Shown here: positions 45,732 to 53,570 of the stretch, in pieces
Numbering within the stretch: the stretch's first letter is position 1
Layout: every line of letters starts with the position of its first letter
Position numbers and translations under genes: made by a program
Source of the DNA: an uncultured Oscillospiraceae bacterium
Lineage (GTDB): Bacteria > Bacillota > Clostridia > Oscillospirales > Ruminococcaceae
DNA length: 64,000 bases
Assembly (NCBI GenBank): GCA_934232845.1
Contig: CAKQGD010000001.1
Coordinates: forward strand, 1-64,000
Direction: 5' to 3'
Notes under the pieces: generated by a model
Seen by the model: the letters and a program-made list of their open reading frames with translations, nothing else
Database searches by the model: none
Told to the model about the DNA's origin: nothing

Positions 45732-46741
45732 TGCGCTACCGCCCCCCGAACACGGCGGATGCGCACCGCCATCTCGGCAAACTGTTCGGGTGTGAGGGAC
45801 TGTGCGCCGTCGCACAGGGCGTGGATCGGGTCGTTATGCACCTCGACCATGATGCCGTCCGCGCCTGCGGCGGCCGCGGCGAGCGCCATCGAGGGCACAT
45901 AGCGCGAGCTTCCGGTACCGTGGCTGGGGTCGACGACAACCGGCAGGTGGGTCAGCTCTTTGAGAACGGGCACAGCCGAGAGATCAAGCGTATTGCGCGT
46001 GTAGGTTGAATCGAACGTGCGGATGCCGCGCTCGCAGAGAATGACGTTGTCATTGCCGTTGGCCATGATGTATTCGGCGCTCATCAAAAGTTCTTTGATC
46101 GTGCCGGCGATGCCGCGTTTGAGCAGAATGGGCTTTCTCGTCTTGCCCAGTTCCTTCAGCAGGTCGAAATTCTGCGTGTTGCGTGCGCCGACCTGAATGA
46201 CGTCGATCTCTTCAAACAAAGGCAACGTGCGAAGATCCATCAGCTCGGTGACGATGGGCAGGCCGGTGGCGCGCTTTGCCTCCAGCAGCAGGCGGATGCC
46301 TTCTTCGCCGAGACCCTGAAAGTCATACGGAGAGGTGCGCGGCTTGAACGCGCCGCCCCGCAGAAACGCCGCGCCCGCGGCCTTGACCTGTTCGGCGATG
46401 CCGATGATCTGTGCCTCGGACTCGACCGAACAGGGTCCCGCGATCAGAGAGAAATGCCCGCCGCCGATGGCCGGACCGTTTTCTCCGACGGTGACGACGG
46501 TGTCATCGGGATGAAATTTTCGGTTGACGGCTTTGAAGGGGTCGGAAACCCGCTTGACGGAATCGACGATGTCGAGGCTGGCGAGCATCTCCATATCGAT
46601 CTTGCTGGTGTCGCCGACAAGACCGAGCACGGTGTGGTACATTCCGTTGGAGACATGGACGCCGAGTCCCTGCTCCTTGAGCCAGTCGATGAGCATGTCG
46701 GTGCGCTCCTGTGAGACGCCCCGTTTGAGAATTGCAATCAT
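45728..46741 (-). CDS. aroF: 3-deoxy-7-phosphoheptulonate (DAHP) synthase, type I-beta
   Basis: This 337-residue DAHP synthase has an N-terminal ferredoxin-like regulatory domain (1-~70, [20 protein letters not shown]). The catalytic barrel follows, with [49 protein letters not shown] and [15 protein letters not shown]. It condenses PEP and erythrose 4-phosphate, the pathway entry. The ferredoxin-like domain confers Tyr/Phe inhibition in the Thermotoga enzyme. ATG at 46741 has AGGA 9 nt upstream. It is the first structural gene after the attenuator leader. Confidence 0.95.
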   Translation of the reverse strand: MIAILKRGVSQERTDMLIDWLKEQGLGVHVSNGMYHTVLGLVGDTSKIDMEMLASLDIVDSVKRVSDPFKAVNRKFHPDDTVVTVGENGPAIGGGHFSLIAGPCSVESEAQIIGIAEQVKAAGAAFLRGGAFKPRTSPYDFQGLGEEGIRLLLEAKRATGLPIVTELMDLRTLPLFEEIDVIQVGARNTQNFDLLKELGKTRKPILLKRGIAGTIKELLMSAEYIMANGNDNVILCERGIRTFDSTYTRNTLDLSAVPVLKELTHLPVVVDPSHGTGSSRYVPSMALAAAAAGADGIMVEVHNDPIHALCDGAQSLTPEQFAEMAVRIRRVRGAVAQ

Positions 46742-46775
46742 TTCACTCGTTCCTTTCTTGCGCAAAAATTAGAAA

Positions 46776-46807
46776 AACGCCGCACAGATCGGTATCTGTG
46801 TGGCGTT
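46776..46807 (-). terminator. attenuator terminator in the aro operon leader
   Basis: On the reverse strand AACGCCACACAGAT and ATCTGTGCGGCGTT form a 14-bp stem (one A-C mismatch) with loop ACCG, followed by TTTCTAATTTTT, 35 nt before aroF. It lies downstream of the Tyr/Phe leader peptide. An upstream CTGTGCGT segment of the leader could pair with ACGCCACACAG and act as antiterminator. Confidence 0.85.
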
Positions 46808-46866
46808 GTCTGTCTGGATGGGGGGATTCGCTCTTTCTATTTCCGGACGCACAGCACAAAATACCA

Positions 46867-46932
46867 TTACTCTTGCAGGCAAAAGTAATAGTAGCTAAAG
46901 TAAAACTGGCCGGCGTTCTGAAAACGAAGCAA
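46867..46932 (-). CDS. Tyr/Phe-rich leader peptide of the aromatic biosynthesis operon
   Basis: This 21-residue open frame starts with TTG, preceded by AAAGGAA 8 nt upstream, and ends in TAA. The central stretch QFYFSYYYF contains four Tyr and three of the four Phe residues; overall 8 of 21 residues are Tyr or Phe, clustered in an 8-codon window. It lies between a strong promoter and an intrinsic terminator upstream of aroF-tyrA-aroB-aroA-aroC-pheA. This is the hallmark of ribosome-mediated attenuation: scarce charged Tyr- or Phe-tRNA stalls the ribosome and should favour readthrough. No T-box motif (TGGNACCGCG) is present. It is too short for routine gene callers. Confidence 0.85.
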   Translation of the reverse strand: MLRFQNAGQFYFSYYYFCLQE

Positions 46933-46964
46933 CGAAACCGTTCCTTTCACGAAAACTTTGTTAC

Positions 46965-46993
46965 AGCATAACACGCTTTTTTTAGACTGTCAA
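46965..46993 (-). promoter_or_regulatory. promoter of the aromatic operon
   Basis: On the reverse strand a perfect TTGACA (46988-46993) and TATGCT (46965-46970) are 17 bp apart. Transcription would start near 46958, about 26 nt before the leader peptide start. Confidence 0.85.
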
Positions 46994-47069
46994 GGTGCGA
47001 AAAGACGGAAAATTCGTGCTGCGGGGCCTTTGCTTTCGTCGATTTGAAGTGTGAAAGCAAAAAATATGC

Positions 47070-47098
47070 TTTTCAGATTTTTTACGCCATGGTACAAT
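47070..47098 (+). promoter_or_regulatory. promoter upstream of the YcxB-like gene and exoA
   Basis: TTTTCA (47070-47075) and TACAAT (47093-47098) are separated by 17 bp, divergent from the aromatic operon promoter. Confidence 0.55.
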
Positions 47099-47130
47099 AA
47101 AACCGCTGCAGATGAAAAAGAGAGGATTCG

Positions 47131-47421
47131 GTGCCGTCTGTATGCCCGCGCGGAAAAATGCTCGGCACAGCGGAATGGACGCGCATAACGCGGTTTTTCG
47201 GCGAGGTCCGCGTGCGCGGCGGCAGCACCGAAAGCACGCTTTCCCATGCGCAGATCGCAGGCACGGGAGAAGACGAGACATATTTTCGTGTCCGGCTGGG
47301 TGGAGACATGGTCATGCGTCTGCCCAAGGGCCGCTTCACCGTCGGAAGAAAAGCGGATTTCTGCGCTTTTGCAAAAAGATCAAGGCCGCGAGGCCGCGGG
47401 AGGAATAAAAAATGCGCCTGA
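47131..47421 (+). CDS. short protein resembling the C-terminal region of YcxB-like proteins
   Basis: This 96-residue frame starts with GTG, with AGAGAGGA about 5 nt upstream, and overlaps exoA by 10 nt. The segment [44 protein letters not shown] resembles the C-terminal part of the YcxB-like (PF14317) domain: strand, strand, LPK..F..G, then F..F. The expected N-terminal transmembrane part of that family is missing, so this may be a truncated remnant or a distinct small protein. Resemblance is by eye only. Confidence 0.45.
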   Translation: MPSVCPRGKMLGTAEWTRITRFFGEVRVRGGSTESTLSHAQIAGTGEDETYFRVRLGGDMVMRLPKGRFTVGRKADFCAFAKRSRPRGRGRNKKCA

Positions 47422-48164
47422 TTTCATGGAATGTCAACGGTCTGCGGGCCGTGATGAACAAGGGGTTTCTCGAGACGTTTGAAAAACTCGACGCCGATGT
47501 GTTCTGCCTGCAGGAGACGAAGCTGCAGGCCGACCAGCTCTCTCTCGAGCTTCCCGGTTATCATATGTATTGGAATTACGCCGAGCGCAAGGGGTATTCC
47601 GGCACGGCGGTTTTCTCGAGAATCGAGCCGCTTTCGGTGCGGTACGGCATCGGGGAGGAGGCGCACGACCGCGAAGGCCGCGTCATTACGCTGGAATTTG
47701 ACGATCTGTATGTCGTGACGGTCTACACCCCGAATTCGCAGGACGGGCTTGCACGGCTGCCCTATCGCATGGAGTGGGAGGACGCTTTTTTGCGCTACAT
47801 CCGTTCGCTTGACGAGAAAAAGCCCGTCGCATTCGGCGGGGATTTGAATGTCGCGCACGAGCCCATCGACCTCAAGAATCCGCAGGCCAACCGAAAGAAT
47901 CCCGGCTTTTCCGACGAAGAGAGAGAAAAACTCACCGCTCTGCTCGCGGCGGGCTACCGGGATACGTTCCGCACGCTGTATCCGGATCTGGAGGGAGCTT
48001 ACTCGTGGTGGTCGTACCGCTTTCGCGCGCGGGAAAGAAACGCGGGCTGGCGCATCGATTACTGGATCGTTTCCGAGCGGCTGATGCCCCGCGTCGAGAG
48101 TGCCGCCATTCATGCGGACGTGACCGGCTCTGACCATTGTCCGGTCGAGCTGACGCTGCGCTGA
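47412..48164 (+). CDS. exoA: exodeoxyribonuclease III
   Basis: This 250-residue EEP-family nuclease has all catalytic motifs: [47 protein letters not shown] and the final GSDHCPVEL. It is an AP endonuclease and 3'-5' exonuclease in base-excision repair. It is full length, starts inside the preceding small frame and ends before a strong terminator. Confidence 0.95.
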   Translation: MRLISWNVNGLRAVMNKGFLETFEKLDADVFCLQETKLQADQLSLELPGYHMYWNYAERKGYSGTAVFSRIEPLSVRYGIGEEAHDREGRVITLEFDDLYVVTVYTPNSQDGLARLPYRMEWEDAFLRYIRSLDEKKPVAFGGDLNVAHEPIDLKNPQANRKNPGFSDEEREKLTALLAAGYRDTFRTLYPDLEGAYSWWSYRFRARERNAGWRIDYWIVSERLMPRVESAAIHADVTGSDHCPVELTLR

Positions 48165-48195
48165 AGGATGCGTTTCTCCTTATTTTAATAAAAAG

Positions 48196-48234
48196 AAAAG
48201 AGCGGAAAACGCGATGCGCGTTTTCCGCTCTTTT
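48196..48234. terminator. bidirectional intrinsic terminator
   Basis: AAAAGAGCGGAAAACGCG (48196-48213) pairs with CGCGTTTTCCGCTCTTTT (48217-48234) across a 3-nt loop, with T-run continuation. It serves convergent exoA and the ECF S-component gene. Confidence 0.93.
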
Positions 48235-48251
48235 TGTATCAGCAGTATGAT

Positions 48252-48878
48252 TCAGGCGGCTCTGGCGAAGCTGTGGTGCAGCGCCATATCGACGACCTTG
48301 GCCACGATCGTGCCGACCACGCCGACGACGCCGGCCTCTACCAGACCCTGCACGCCGACCAGAGCGATCACGAAGCTCAGGGGATTCGAAACGCCCTTTG
48401 CCGCGACGATATTCTGCACGTAATCCGTCTGGTAGAAGAACAGGCAGATATAGCCCATGAAGAACAGCGTGTTCAGCAGAGGCGCGCTCAGAGCGCCCGC
48501 GGTATAGCTCCAGCTGCCGATGGAATCCGCCTTGCGGCAGAGCTTGTAAAGCAGGCCGCAGCAGTAGCCCATGAGCACGCGGGTCGCCACGCAGAGAATC
48601 AGCGTGTGCAGCGGACTGATCTGGAAAAAGGATCCCGTCATAGCCGAAACGCCTGTCACAGCGTCTTTAAAGCTGACGAGACCGAACACCGCTCCCAGAA
48701 CGGCGCCCGCGCCGGGCCCGAGGAGCATGGCTCCCACCGCGATGGGCAAGGTCAGAAAGCTCATGTACAGCGGTCCCACGGGCACGCTGCCAAGACCGGT
48801 CGCTTTCATGACCAGCTCAATGGCGACGAGAAGAGCAAGCTGAGTCAGGGTGCGCAGATCGATGTGCTTGTTTTGCAT
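48252..48878 (-). CDS. ECF transporter S component (vitamin-type, substrate unassigned)
   Basis: This 208-residue membrane protein has about six helices and S-component features: LTQLALLVAIELVMKATGLG, SFLTLPIAVGAMLLGPGAGAVLGAVFGLVSF and a C-terminal VGVVGTIVAKVVDMAL. It is a divergent paralogue of the S component next to coaX. Both genes share a leader element, so related substrates (pantothenate- or folate-like) are possible. ATG at 48878 follows AAGGAGG. It is monocistronic and has its own promoter. Confidence 0.82.
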   Translation of the reverse strand: MQNKHIDLRTLTQLALLVAIELVMKATGLGSVPVGPLYMSFLTLPIAVGAMLLGPGAGAVLGAVFGLVSFKDAVTGVSAMTGSFFQISPLHTLILCVATRVLMGYCCGLLYKLCRKADSIGSWSYTAGALSAPLLNTLFFMGYICLFFYQTDYVQNIVAAKGVSNPLSFVIALVGVQGLVEAGVVGVVGTIVAKVVDMALHHSFARAA

Positions 48879-48889
48879 ATTCAATTTTC

Positions 48890-48954
48890 CTCCTTGCTGC
48901 CGCTCCGCCCAACGCGGATGCAGCGCAAATATTGTTGGCCCGGCCGTTCGGACG
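48890..48954 (-). promoter_or_regulatory. conserved leader element upstream of ECF S component (second copy)
   Basis: Read on the reverse strand, the 5' UTR has CGTCCG, GGGCC, ATTTGCGCTGC (48920-48930) and CGGAGCGGCAGCA (48895-48907), directly followed by AGGAGG. The two long blocks are identical to those in the leader at 34451-34532, while the loop between them differs (CGTTGGG here, TTCTGAGAG there). This is the pattern expected of a structured RNA. Confidence 0.6.
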
Positions 48955-48966
48955 TGCCACATTCCC

Positions 48967-48994
48967 ATTATAGACGAAAGGGGAAAAAAATCAA
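48967..48994 (-). promoter_or_regulatory. promoter of the second ECF S-component gene
   Basis: On the reverse strand TTGATT (48989-48994) and a perfect TATAAT (48967-48972) are 16 bp apart. The predicted start lies just 5' of the conserved leader element. Confidence 0.75.
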
Positions 48995-49153
48995 GTTTTT
49001 CACCATTTTATTGTTTTGGAAAATCCTTCGCGGATGAGAGCGGAATTTGCGAACTGTAAGCACGGCTTTGCGGTGCATCTGCGGCAGGGAAAGCGGTACT
49101 CTCGATCTTGCAGATTTTGCAAAGGGCGGGATTTCGCCGCGAAGCGCGGTCTT

Positions 49154-49705
49154 TCACAGCCTTGCGTTCAGCTTTTTATAGATGCGCTCGGCCACCCACG
49201 GCTCGGTGCAGGCGGCGACGGCCTCTTCGGGAGAAAACCAGCGTACGCCGCTGTTTTCATCCGGCTTGACGAAAAGCGGCGCATCCTCATCCGCCGTCAG
49301 GTGAAACGTTACGTTCAGATGAAGATGCGACGGCACATAGAGGCCGTTTTTTTCGTGCCCGTCTACGGTCAGCGTTTCGAGCGAAAAGATTCTTTTGTCG
49401 GTCAAAACGGCGTCGAGGCCGGTTTCCTCCTTGGCTTCACGCAGAGCGACCGCTGCCAGATCGGCGCAGCCGTCGGCGTGCCCGCCGCACCACGACCACG
49501 AACGGAAGATGTTGTGCCATACCATCACGATGCGTGTACGGGTTTTGTTTGTCAGCCACGCAGATGCGGTAAAATGCAGACGCTTGTTTTCGCGGGTGAG
49601 AACATCCGGCTCGCAGCGCAGGGCGCGCAGCATTTCCTCGCGGTCACGGGCCTCCTGCTCGTTTTGCGGGGCGTACCGTTCGATTTGACAGAGCAGCTCA
49701 TCCAT
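49154..49705 (-). CDS. Nudix hydrolase
   Basis: This 183-residue protein has a complete Nudix box: GGHADGCADLAAVALREAKEETGL (G..G.......REAKEETGL) after a WHNIFRSWSWCGG strand. An N-terminal helical region (1-55) and a RWFSPEEAVAACTEPWV segment near the end fit the ADP-ribose/NUDIX-like proteins of Clostridia. The substrate is unknown. It overlaps the upstream membrane-protein gene by 8 nt. Confidence 0.9.
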   Translation of the reverse strand: MDELLCQIERYAPQNEQEARDREEMLRALRCEPDVLTRENKRLHFTASAWLTNKTRTRIVMVWHNIFRSWSWCGGHADGCADLAAVALREAKEETGLDAVLTDKRIFSLETLTVDGHEKNGLYVPSHLHLNVTFHLTADEDAPLFVKPDENSGVRWFSPEEAVAACTEPWVAERIYKKLNARL

Positions 49706-50522
49706 GGCGGGATTCCTCCTTTTCACAGGCCGCGTCCGTACAGCCGGGCAGAACCGGCCGCAGAACGTGGCGGTACATTTCGTGCAGCGGCTGCTTGATG
49801 CGGCAGAGGCGGTCACGGCAGTTTTCACAGCGCAGAGCGGCGTTGGAGCCGTGCCAAAAGCGCTCCGGATGCGATGCCCAGACAATTTCCCACCGGATGA
49901 GTACGATGCACGCAGTAAAAAACAAGCTCCAGCCGAAAAAGCTCTTGACGAACAGCATCGGCGTGTACATCATAAAGTGTCCCCAGTCGAAAATGCGGCA
50001 GTTGACGCAGCAGCGGTTCTTCATGATAAAGGCCTGAAACGGGCAGAACAGCATCATGCAGACAAGGTCGCAGAGAAAATAGAAGAACGTCAGCAGAACC
50101 ATTTCGGCCTCGCCGATGAATTCCAGAAGGTAGAGCAGCGCGAAAAAGGCGTTGACGCAGAGCCACAGCAGCATGACCTGCCAGGCCTTGACGTTCATCA
50201 GCTGCATATAGCGCAGCAGCTCGTCCGCGTCGTAGGGCTCGTTTGGAGGAAGATAGGAGGAAGGGCGGCTTTTTCTGCCGGACATGGAGATAAAACTTTT
50301 CGGCAGCAGATGCAGCAGCATCCCTGCCATGAGCAGACACCAGAGCGCCTGACGAAACCCGAACTCCTCAAAAAAACCCGGCGCGGTAAAGGATGCGACG
50401 ACTTCGCGCCTTGTCAGATAGAGAAAGAAAATGAGAAGAAAGATCGCAAAACGCAAGACGAGTCTCGATATGTACAGCAGAAACATCGCCGACGGCGCGC
50501 GGGAGGCCGCTTTGCAGGTCAC
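49698..50522 (-). CDS. conserved polytopic membrane protein with cysteine motifs
   Basis: This 274-residue protein has about five transmembrane segments and several Cys pairs: NRCCVNCRIFDWGHFMMYTP between helices, and ALRCENCRDRLCRIKQ in the cytosolic tail. The motif CRIFDWGHFMMYTP is conserved in uncharacterised Firmicute membrane proteins as far as I recall. The GTG at 50522 has AAGG 7 nt upstream. It is co-oriented and overlapping with the Nudix gene. The function is unknown; a metal-binding cytosolic cluster is plausible. Confidence 0.72.
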   Translation of the reverse strand: MTCKAASRAPSAMFLLYISRLVLRFAIFLLIFFLYLTRREVVASFTAPGFFEEFGFRQALWCLLMAGMLLHLLPKSFISMSGRKSRPSSYLPPNEPYDADELLRYMQLMNVKAWQVMLLWLCVNAFFALLYLLEFIGEAEMVLLTFFYFLCDLVCMMLFCPFQAFIMKNRCCVNCRIFDWGHFMMYTPMLFVKSFFGWSLFFTACIVLIRWEIVWASHPERFWHGSNAALRCENCRDRLCRIKQPLHEMYRHVLRPVLPGCTDAACEKEESRHG

Positions 50523-50537
50523 AAAAACACCTTCTTT

Positions 50538-51002
50538 TTAAATAAATTTTGTGGTGAGTGTCTTTTTTATCAAAAAATTTTTGAGCGGAATACCGTTTCG
50601 CATGACCGTTTGCTCTTTGACGACGGTGTAGCCTCTTTTTTCAAAAAAAGGTTTTGCCGTAATGGACGCGAAGGTGGTGATTTCCCCCTCAAACATCTGC
50701 TCCAGCCGGCCGCAGACGGCGCGGGCAGCGCCTTTTCTTTGGCAGTCCCGATGGACAAACAGGCGGTGAAGAAGTCCGTCTTTTCTGAGATCTCCGAATC
50801 CGATGATCCGGCCGTGTTCTTCCGCCACAAGGCTGTAATGCCGGAGAAGGGACCGGTTCCACTCCTCCCGATTTGGACTGTCCGCCGCCCATGCGTCCAG
50901 CTGTTCCTTCGTGTAATCCTTTGCGTTGACCGTATGAACCGTGTCGTAAAACAGCCGAAGCAGCTCTTCGCAGTCCTCCGGTCTGTACTCCCGAATTACC
51001 AT
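50538..51002 (-). CDS. GNAT family N-acetyltransferase
   Basis: This 154-residue protein has the GNAT fold: MVIREYRPEDCEELLRLFYDTV, a central beta strand (SLVAEEHGRIIGFGDLR) and the acetyl-CoA pyrophosphate loop LFVHRDCQRKGAARAVC. ITAKPFFEKRGYTVVKEQ follows. The acceptor is unknown. AGGAG lies 10 nt upstream of the ATG. It is on the same strand as its neighbours with short gaps. Confidence 0.87.
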   Translation of the reverse strand: MVIREYRPEDCEELLRLFYDTVHTVNAKDYTKEQLDAWAADSPNREEWNRSLLRHYSLVAEEHGRIIGFGDLRKDGLLHRLFVHRDCQRKGAARAVCGRLEQMFEGEITTFASITAKPFFEKRGYTVVKEQTVMRNGIPLKNFLIKKTLTTKFI

Positions 51003-51045
51003 AATCGTGCAGCTCCTGTCGAAAAATTTGCCTGCCGGCGTGCTC

Positions 51046-51753
51046 TCACCATCCGGAAAGATGCGCCTTCTGCAGGGCGGTCAGCATCCGTTCCTTCAGA
51101 CCGGGATCGGCCTTTTCCTGCTGAAGGAGAAACTCCTTGACCTCCTGCCGGCGCGAAGCGCCGTCTTTCGGACAGGTGCTCTTGACGACGGGCAGCCGGG
51201 CGCGGCGCACGGCCTTTGCAATCTCGTGCTCCGGCGTGCAGGCAAGCGGACGAATGACCGTAATCCGGCAGTCGTCGAGGTGGGTAACGGGGGAGAAACA
51301 CGCCAGGGTGCCGTTCTGCAGATTCATCACAAAGGTTTCGAGCGCATCATCCATATGGTGGCCGAGCGCCAGCGTGTCACAGCCGAGCGAGGCGGCCGCG
51401 CGGCAGAGCGCCCCGCGGCGCAGCTTGGCGCACAGGGAGCAGGGATTTTTCTCCTGCCGCGTATCGAATACGATCGGACCGATGTCGGTGCGTTCAAAAT
51501 GCCAGGGCACGCCGAGCGAATCGCAGAGCGCGCCAAGCACGGAATAATCCGTTTCTACGCCGCCGAAGCGCGGGTCCAGCGTGACGGCGACGAGTGAAAA
51601 GCGGTCGTCGTAGATTTTTTGCAGGCGGGCAAGGGAGCACAGCAGCGCGACGGAGTCCTTGCCGCCGCTTAAGCCCACGGCGACACGGCGTCCCGCGGGC
51701 AGCATCTCATACTGCTGTACGGTGCGCCGCACCGAGCCTAAAATCTTTTGCAT
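51046..51753 (-). CDS. TtcA/TilS-type PP-loop tRNA thiolation ATPase
   Basis: This 235-residue adenylyl-transferase has the PP-loop GLSGGKDSVALL (27-38), a central CSLCAKLRRG pair and GHHMDDALETFVMN, as in the TtcA-like tRNA 2-thiolation family (Fe-S dependent, s2C32 in characterised members). The family ATPase adenylates the tRNA base before sulfur insertion. ATG at 51753 is chosen because GAGGTG lies just upstream; a GTG at 51762 overlaps that site. Confidence 0.85.
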   Translation of the reverse strand: MQKILGSVRRTVQQYEMLPAGRRVAVGLSGGKDSVALLCSLARLQKIYDDRFSLVAVTLDPRFGGVETDYSVLGALCDSLGVPWHFERTDIGPIVFDTRQEKNPCSLCAKLRRGALCRAAASLGCDTLALGHHMDDALETFVMNLQNGTLACFSPVTHLDDCRITVIRPLACTPEHEIAKAVRRARLPVVKSTCPKDGASRRQEVKEFLLQQEKADPGLKERMLTALQKAHLSGW

Positions 51754-51816
51754 GTGCTGCACCTCATTTCTTTTGTATTGTAACGTAGGCGGGGTGCGAA
51801 AGCAAGAAAAAGACGA

Positions 51817-51847
51817 TTGTCACCTTTTGAATTAAATAGGTTGACAA
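51817..51847. promoter_or_regulatory. BirA-type operator overlapping the birA promoter
   Basis: TTGTCACC (51817-51824), a 14-nt spacer and GGTTGACAA (51839-51847) fit the dyad-symmetric biotin operator (TTGTTAACC-N14/15-GGTTAACAA type). The right half overlaps the -35 box. The neighbouring gene encodes BirA with its HTH domain, so biotin-dependent autoregulation of birA is likely. Confidence 0.65.
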
Positions 51848-51869
51848 GACGCGGCAAGCCGCGTATGAT
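51841..51869 (+). promoter_or_regulatory. promoter of birA
   Basis: A perfect TTGACA (51841-51846) and TATGAT (51864-51869) are separated by 17 bp. The spacer contains the small palindrome CGCGGCAAGCCGCG. Confidence 0.8.
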
Positions 51870-51893
51870 AAAGGACGAAAGGCGGTGGGAGAA

Positions 51894-52874
51894 ATGAGCG
51901 TGCGTGACGACGTACTGCTGTTTCTCGAAAAGAACAAAGGACAAAGCGTCTCCGGTGAGGAGCTGGCCAAGACCCTCTATGTGAGCCGCAACGCTGTATG
52001 GAAGGCGGTCAAGGCACTGCAGGCCGATGGCTACCCGATCACGGCGGTGACAAACAGAGGCTACTGCCTCGCGCGGGAAAGCGAGATTTTTTCCGCACAG
52101 AGCGTCCTGCGGGAGCTGGGCGCCGCGGGAGAGGATTTCCATATCGAGACGGCCGACAGTCTCACCTCGACCAATACGGTGCTCAAGGAGCGCGCCGCAA
52201 AGGGCGCGCCGGAGGGGACGGTTCTCATCGCCGCGCGCCAGACCGCCGGAAAAGGGCGGCAGGGGCGGCAGTTTTCCTCTCCGGAGGGAACGGGTCTTTA
52301 TATGAGCATTCTGCTGCGTCCGACGATGCAGGCGCAGGAGGCGCTTTTTCTGACGACGGCCGCCGCGGTCGCGGTATCCGCTTCGGTGGAAGAAGTCAGC
52401 GGCAGAAAAACCGGCATCAAGTGGGTCAACGACGTGTGGATCGACGGGCTGAAGATCTGCGGCATCCTGACGGAGGCGTCCTTCGACCTCGAGGGCGGCG
52501 GATTGGAATACGCCGTCGTCGGGATCGGGGTCAACCTGACGGAACCGAAGGGCGGCTTCCCCGAGGAGCTGCGCGGCGTCGCGGGTGCGGTCTTTTCCCT
52601 CGGCGAGGATACCATTGGCGCAAAGAGCCGCCTTGCGGCGGGGATTCTGCGGCGCTTTTGGGAATATTACCGCGCGCTGCCGCAGCGTGTTTTTTGGGAG
52701 GAATACTGCCGCCGGTCGGTTGTTGTCGGGCGGGAGATTACGATTCTCGGCACGGATCCTCAGCCTGCCCGGGCAATCGGGATCGATGAGGAATGCCGTC
52801 TGCGGGTGCGCCTGCCGGATGGCAGCGAAAGGCTGCTCTCTTCCGGAGAGGTGAGCGTCCGTCCCAAGCTTTGA
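51894..52874 (+). CDS. birA: bifunctional biotin-protein ligase / biotin operon repressor
   Basis: This 326-residue class II BirA has an N-terminal winged helix-turn-helix (1-~62, GQSVSGEELAKTLYVSRNAVWKAVKAL). The ligase domain contains the biotin loop ARQTAGKGRQGRQFSSPEGTGLYMS and GIKWVNDVWIDGLKICGIL. A C-terminal SH3-like domain follows. It makes biotinyl-AMP, biotinylates carboxylase carriers (relevant to the carboxyltransferase gene at the end of this window) and represses biotin genes. ATG at 51894 has GGCGG about 8 nt upstream. Confidence 0.95.
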   Translation: MSVRDDVLLFLEKNKGQSVSGEELAKTLYVSRNAVWKAVKALQADGYPITAVTNRGYCLARESEIFSAQSVLRELGAAGEDFHIETADSLTSTNTVLKERAAKGAPEGTVLIAARQTAGKGRQGRQFSSPEGTGLYMSILLRPTMQAQEALFLTTAAAVAVSASVEEVSGRKTGIKWVNDVWIDGLKICGILTEASFDLEGGGLEYAVVGIGVNLTEPKGGFPEELRGVAGAVFSLGEDTIGAKSRLAAGILRRFWEYYRALPQRVFWEEYCRRSVVVGREITILGTDPQPARAIGIDEECRLRVRLPDGSERLLSSGEVSVRPKL

Positions 52875-52937
52875 AACGGACACGGTTTCTCGTGTCAAAG
52901 GCTCTGCACGGTTGAAGCGCACTTTTAGTTTCGCCGC

Positions 52938-52964
52938 GCGGACAGGCTTGCTGTCTGCTTTTTT
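52938..52964 (+). terminator. terminator or attenuator between birA and bioY
   Basis: GCGGACAG pairs with CTGTCTGC (8 bp, one G-U) around GCTTG, followed by TTTTTT. It could separate birA from bioY or modulate bioY by readthrough. Confidence 0.65.
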
Positions 52965-53028
52965 CGGATTAAAACGGATGATTTTGCGCGAAAAAGAAAC
53001 CGCGTGATTACAGAAAGGAAGCTATCTC

Positions 53029-53556
53029 ATGCAGAATACAAGAACGCTTGTGCGCATTGCGCTGTTTGCCGCGCTGATTGCGGTGTTGTCTCAGATTTCG
53101 ATTCCCATGCCGTCCGGCGTGCCCATTACGCTGCAGACCTTTGCGGTCGCGCTGGCGGGCTATGCGCTCGGCGCGAAGCGCGGCGCGGCGTGCGTCGGGG
53201 TGTATATCGCGCTCGGCGCAGTCGGCGCACCGGTGTTTGCGGGATTTACGGGCGGTTTCGCCAAGCTGTTCGGCGTGACGGGCGGCTTTCTCTGGGGCTT
53301 TGTTCTGATGGCCGCGCTCTGCGGCTTGGGCACGCTCTGTAAAAAACCCGCGGCGGCTGTGGGCATCGGGGTGCTCGGGCTGCTGGCGTGTCATCTGTGC
53401 GGCGTGCTGCAGTTTATGCTCGTGGCGCAGGTTGACTTTGCCAAGGCGGCGCTGACCGTTTCCGTGCCGTATCTGGCGAAGGACTTTCTCTCCGTTGCGG
53501 TCGGCTGGATGGCTGCCTGCGCTGTGACCCGTGCGCTTTCCCGCGCGGCGGTGTAA
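53029..53556 (+). CDS. bioY: biotin transporter S component BioY
   Basis: This 175-residue ECF S component of the BioY family has IAVLSQISIPMPSGVPITLQTFAVALAGYALG and the conserved YIALGAVGAPVFAGFTGGFAKLFGVTGGFLWGF. LACHLCGVLQFMLVAQVDFAKAALTVSV follows. It imports biotin, alone or with the ECF module. No de novo biotin genes are nearby, suggesting dependence on uptake. It sits directly downstream of birA. Confidence 0.94.
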   Translation: MQNTRTLVRIALFAALIAVLSQISIPMPSGVPITLQTFAVALAGYALGAKRGAACVGVYIALGAVGAPVFAGFTGGFAKLFGVTGGFLWGFVLMAALCGLGTLCKKPAAAVGIGVLGLLACHLCGVLQFMLVAQVDFAKAALTVSVPYLAKDFLSVAVGWMAACAVTRALSRAAV

Positions 53557-53570
53557 TCAAAAAAAAACAG

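Noticed and set aside
46741..46960. T-box riboswitch upstream of aroF
   Set aside because: No TGGNACCGCG antiterminator consensus or specifier-loop structure; the leader instead encodes a Tyr/Phe-rich peptide.
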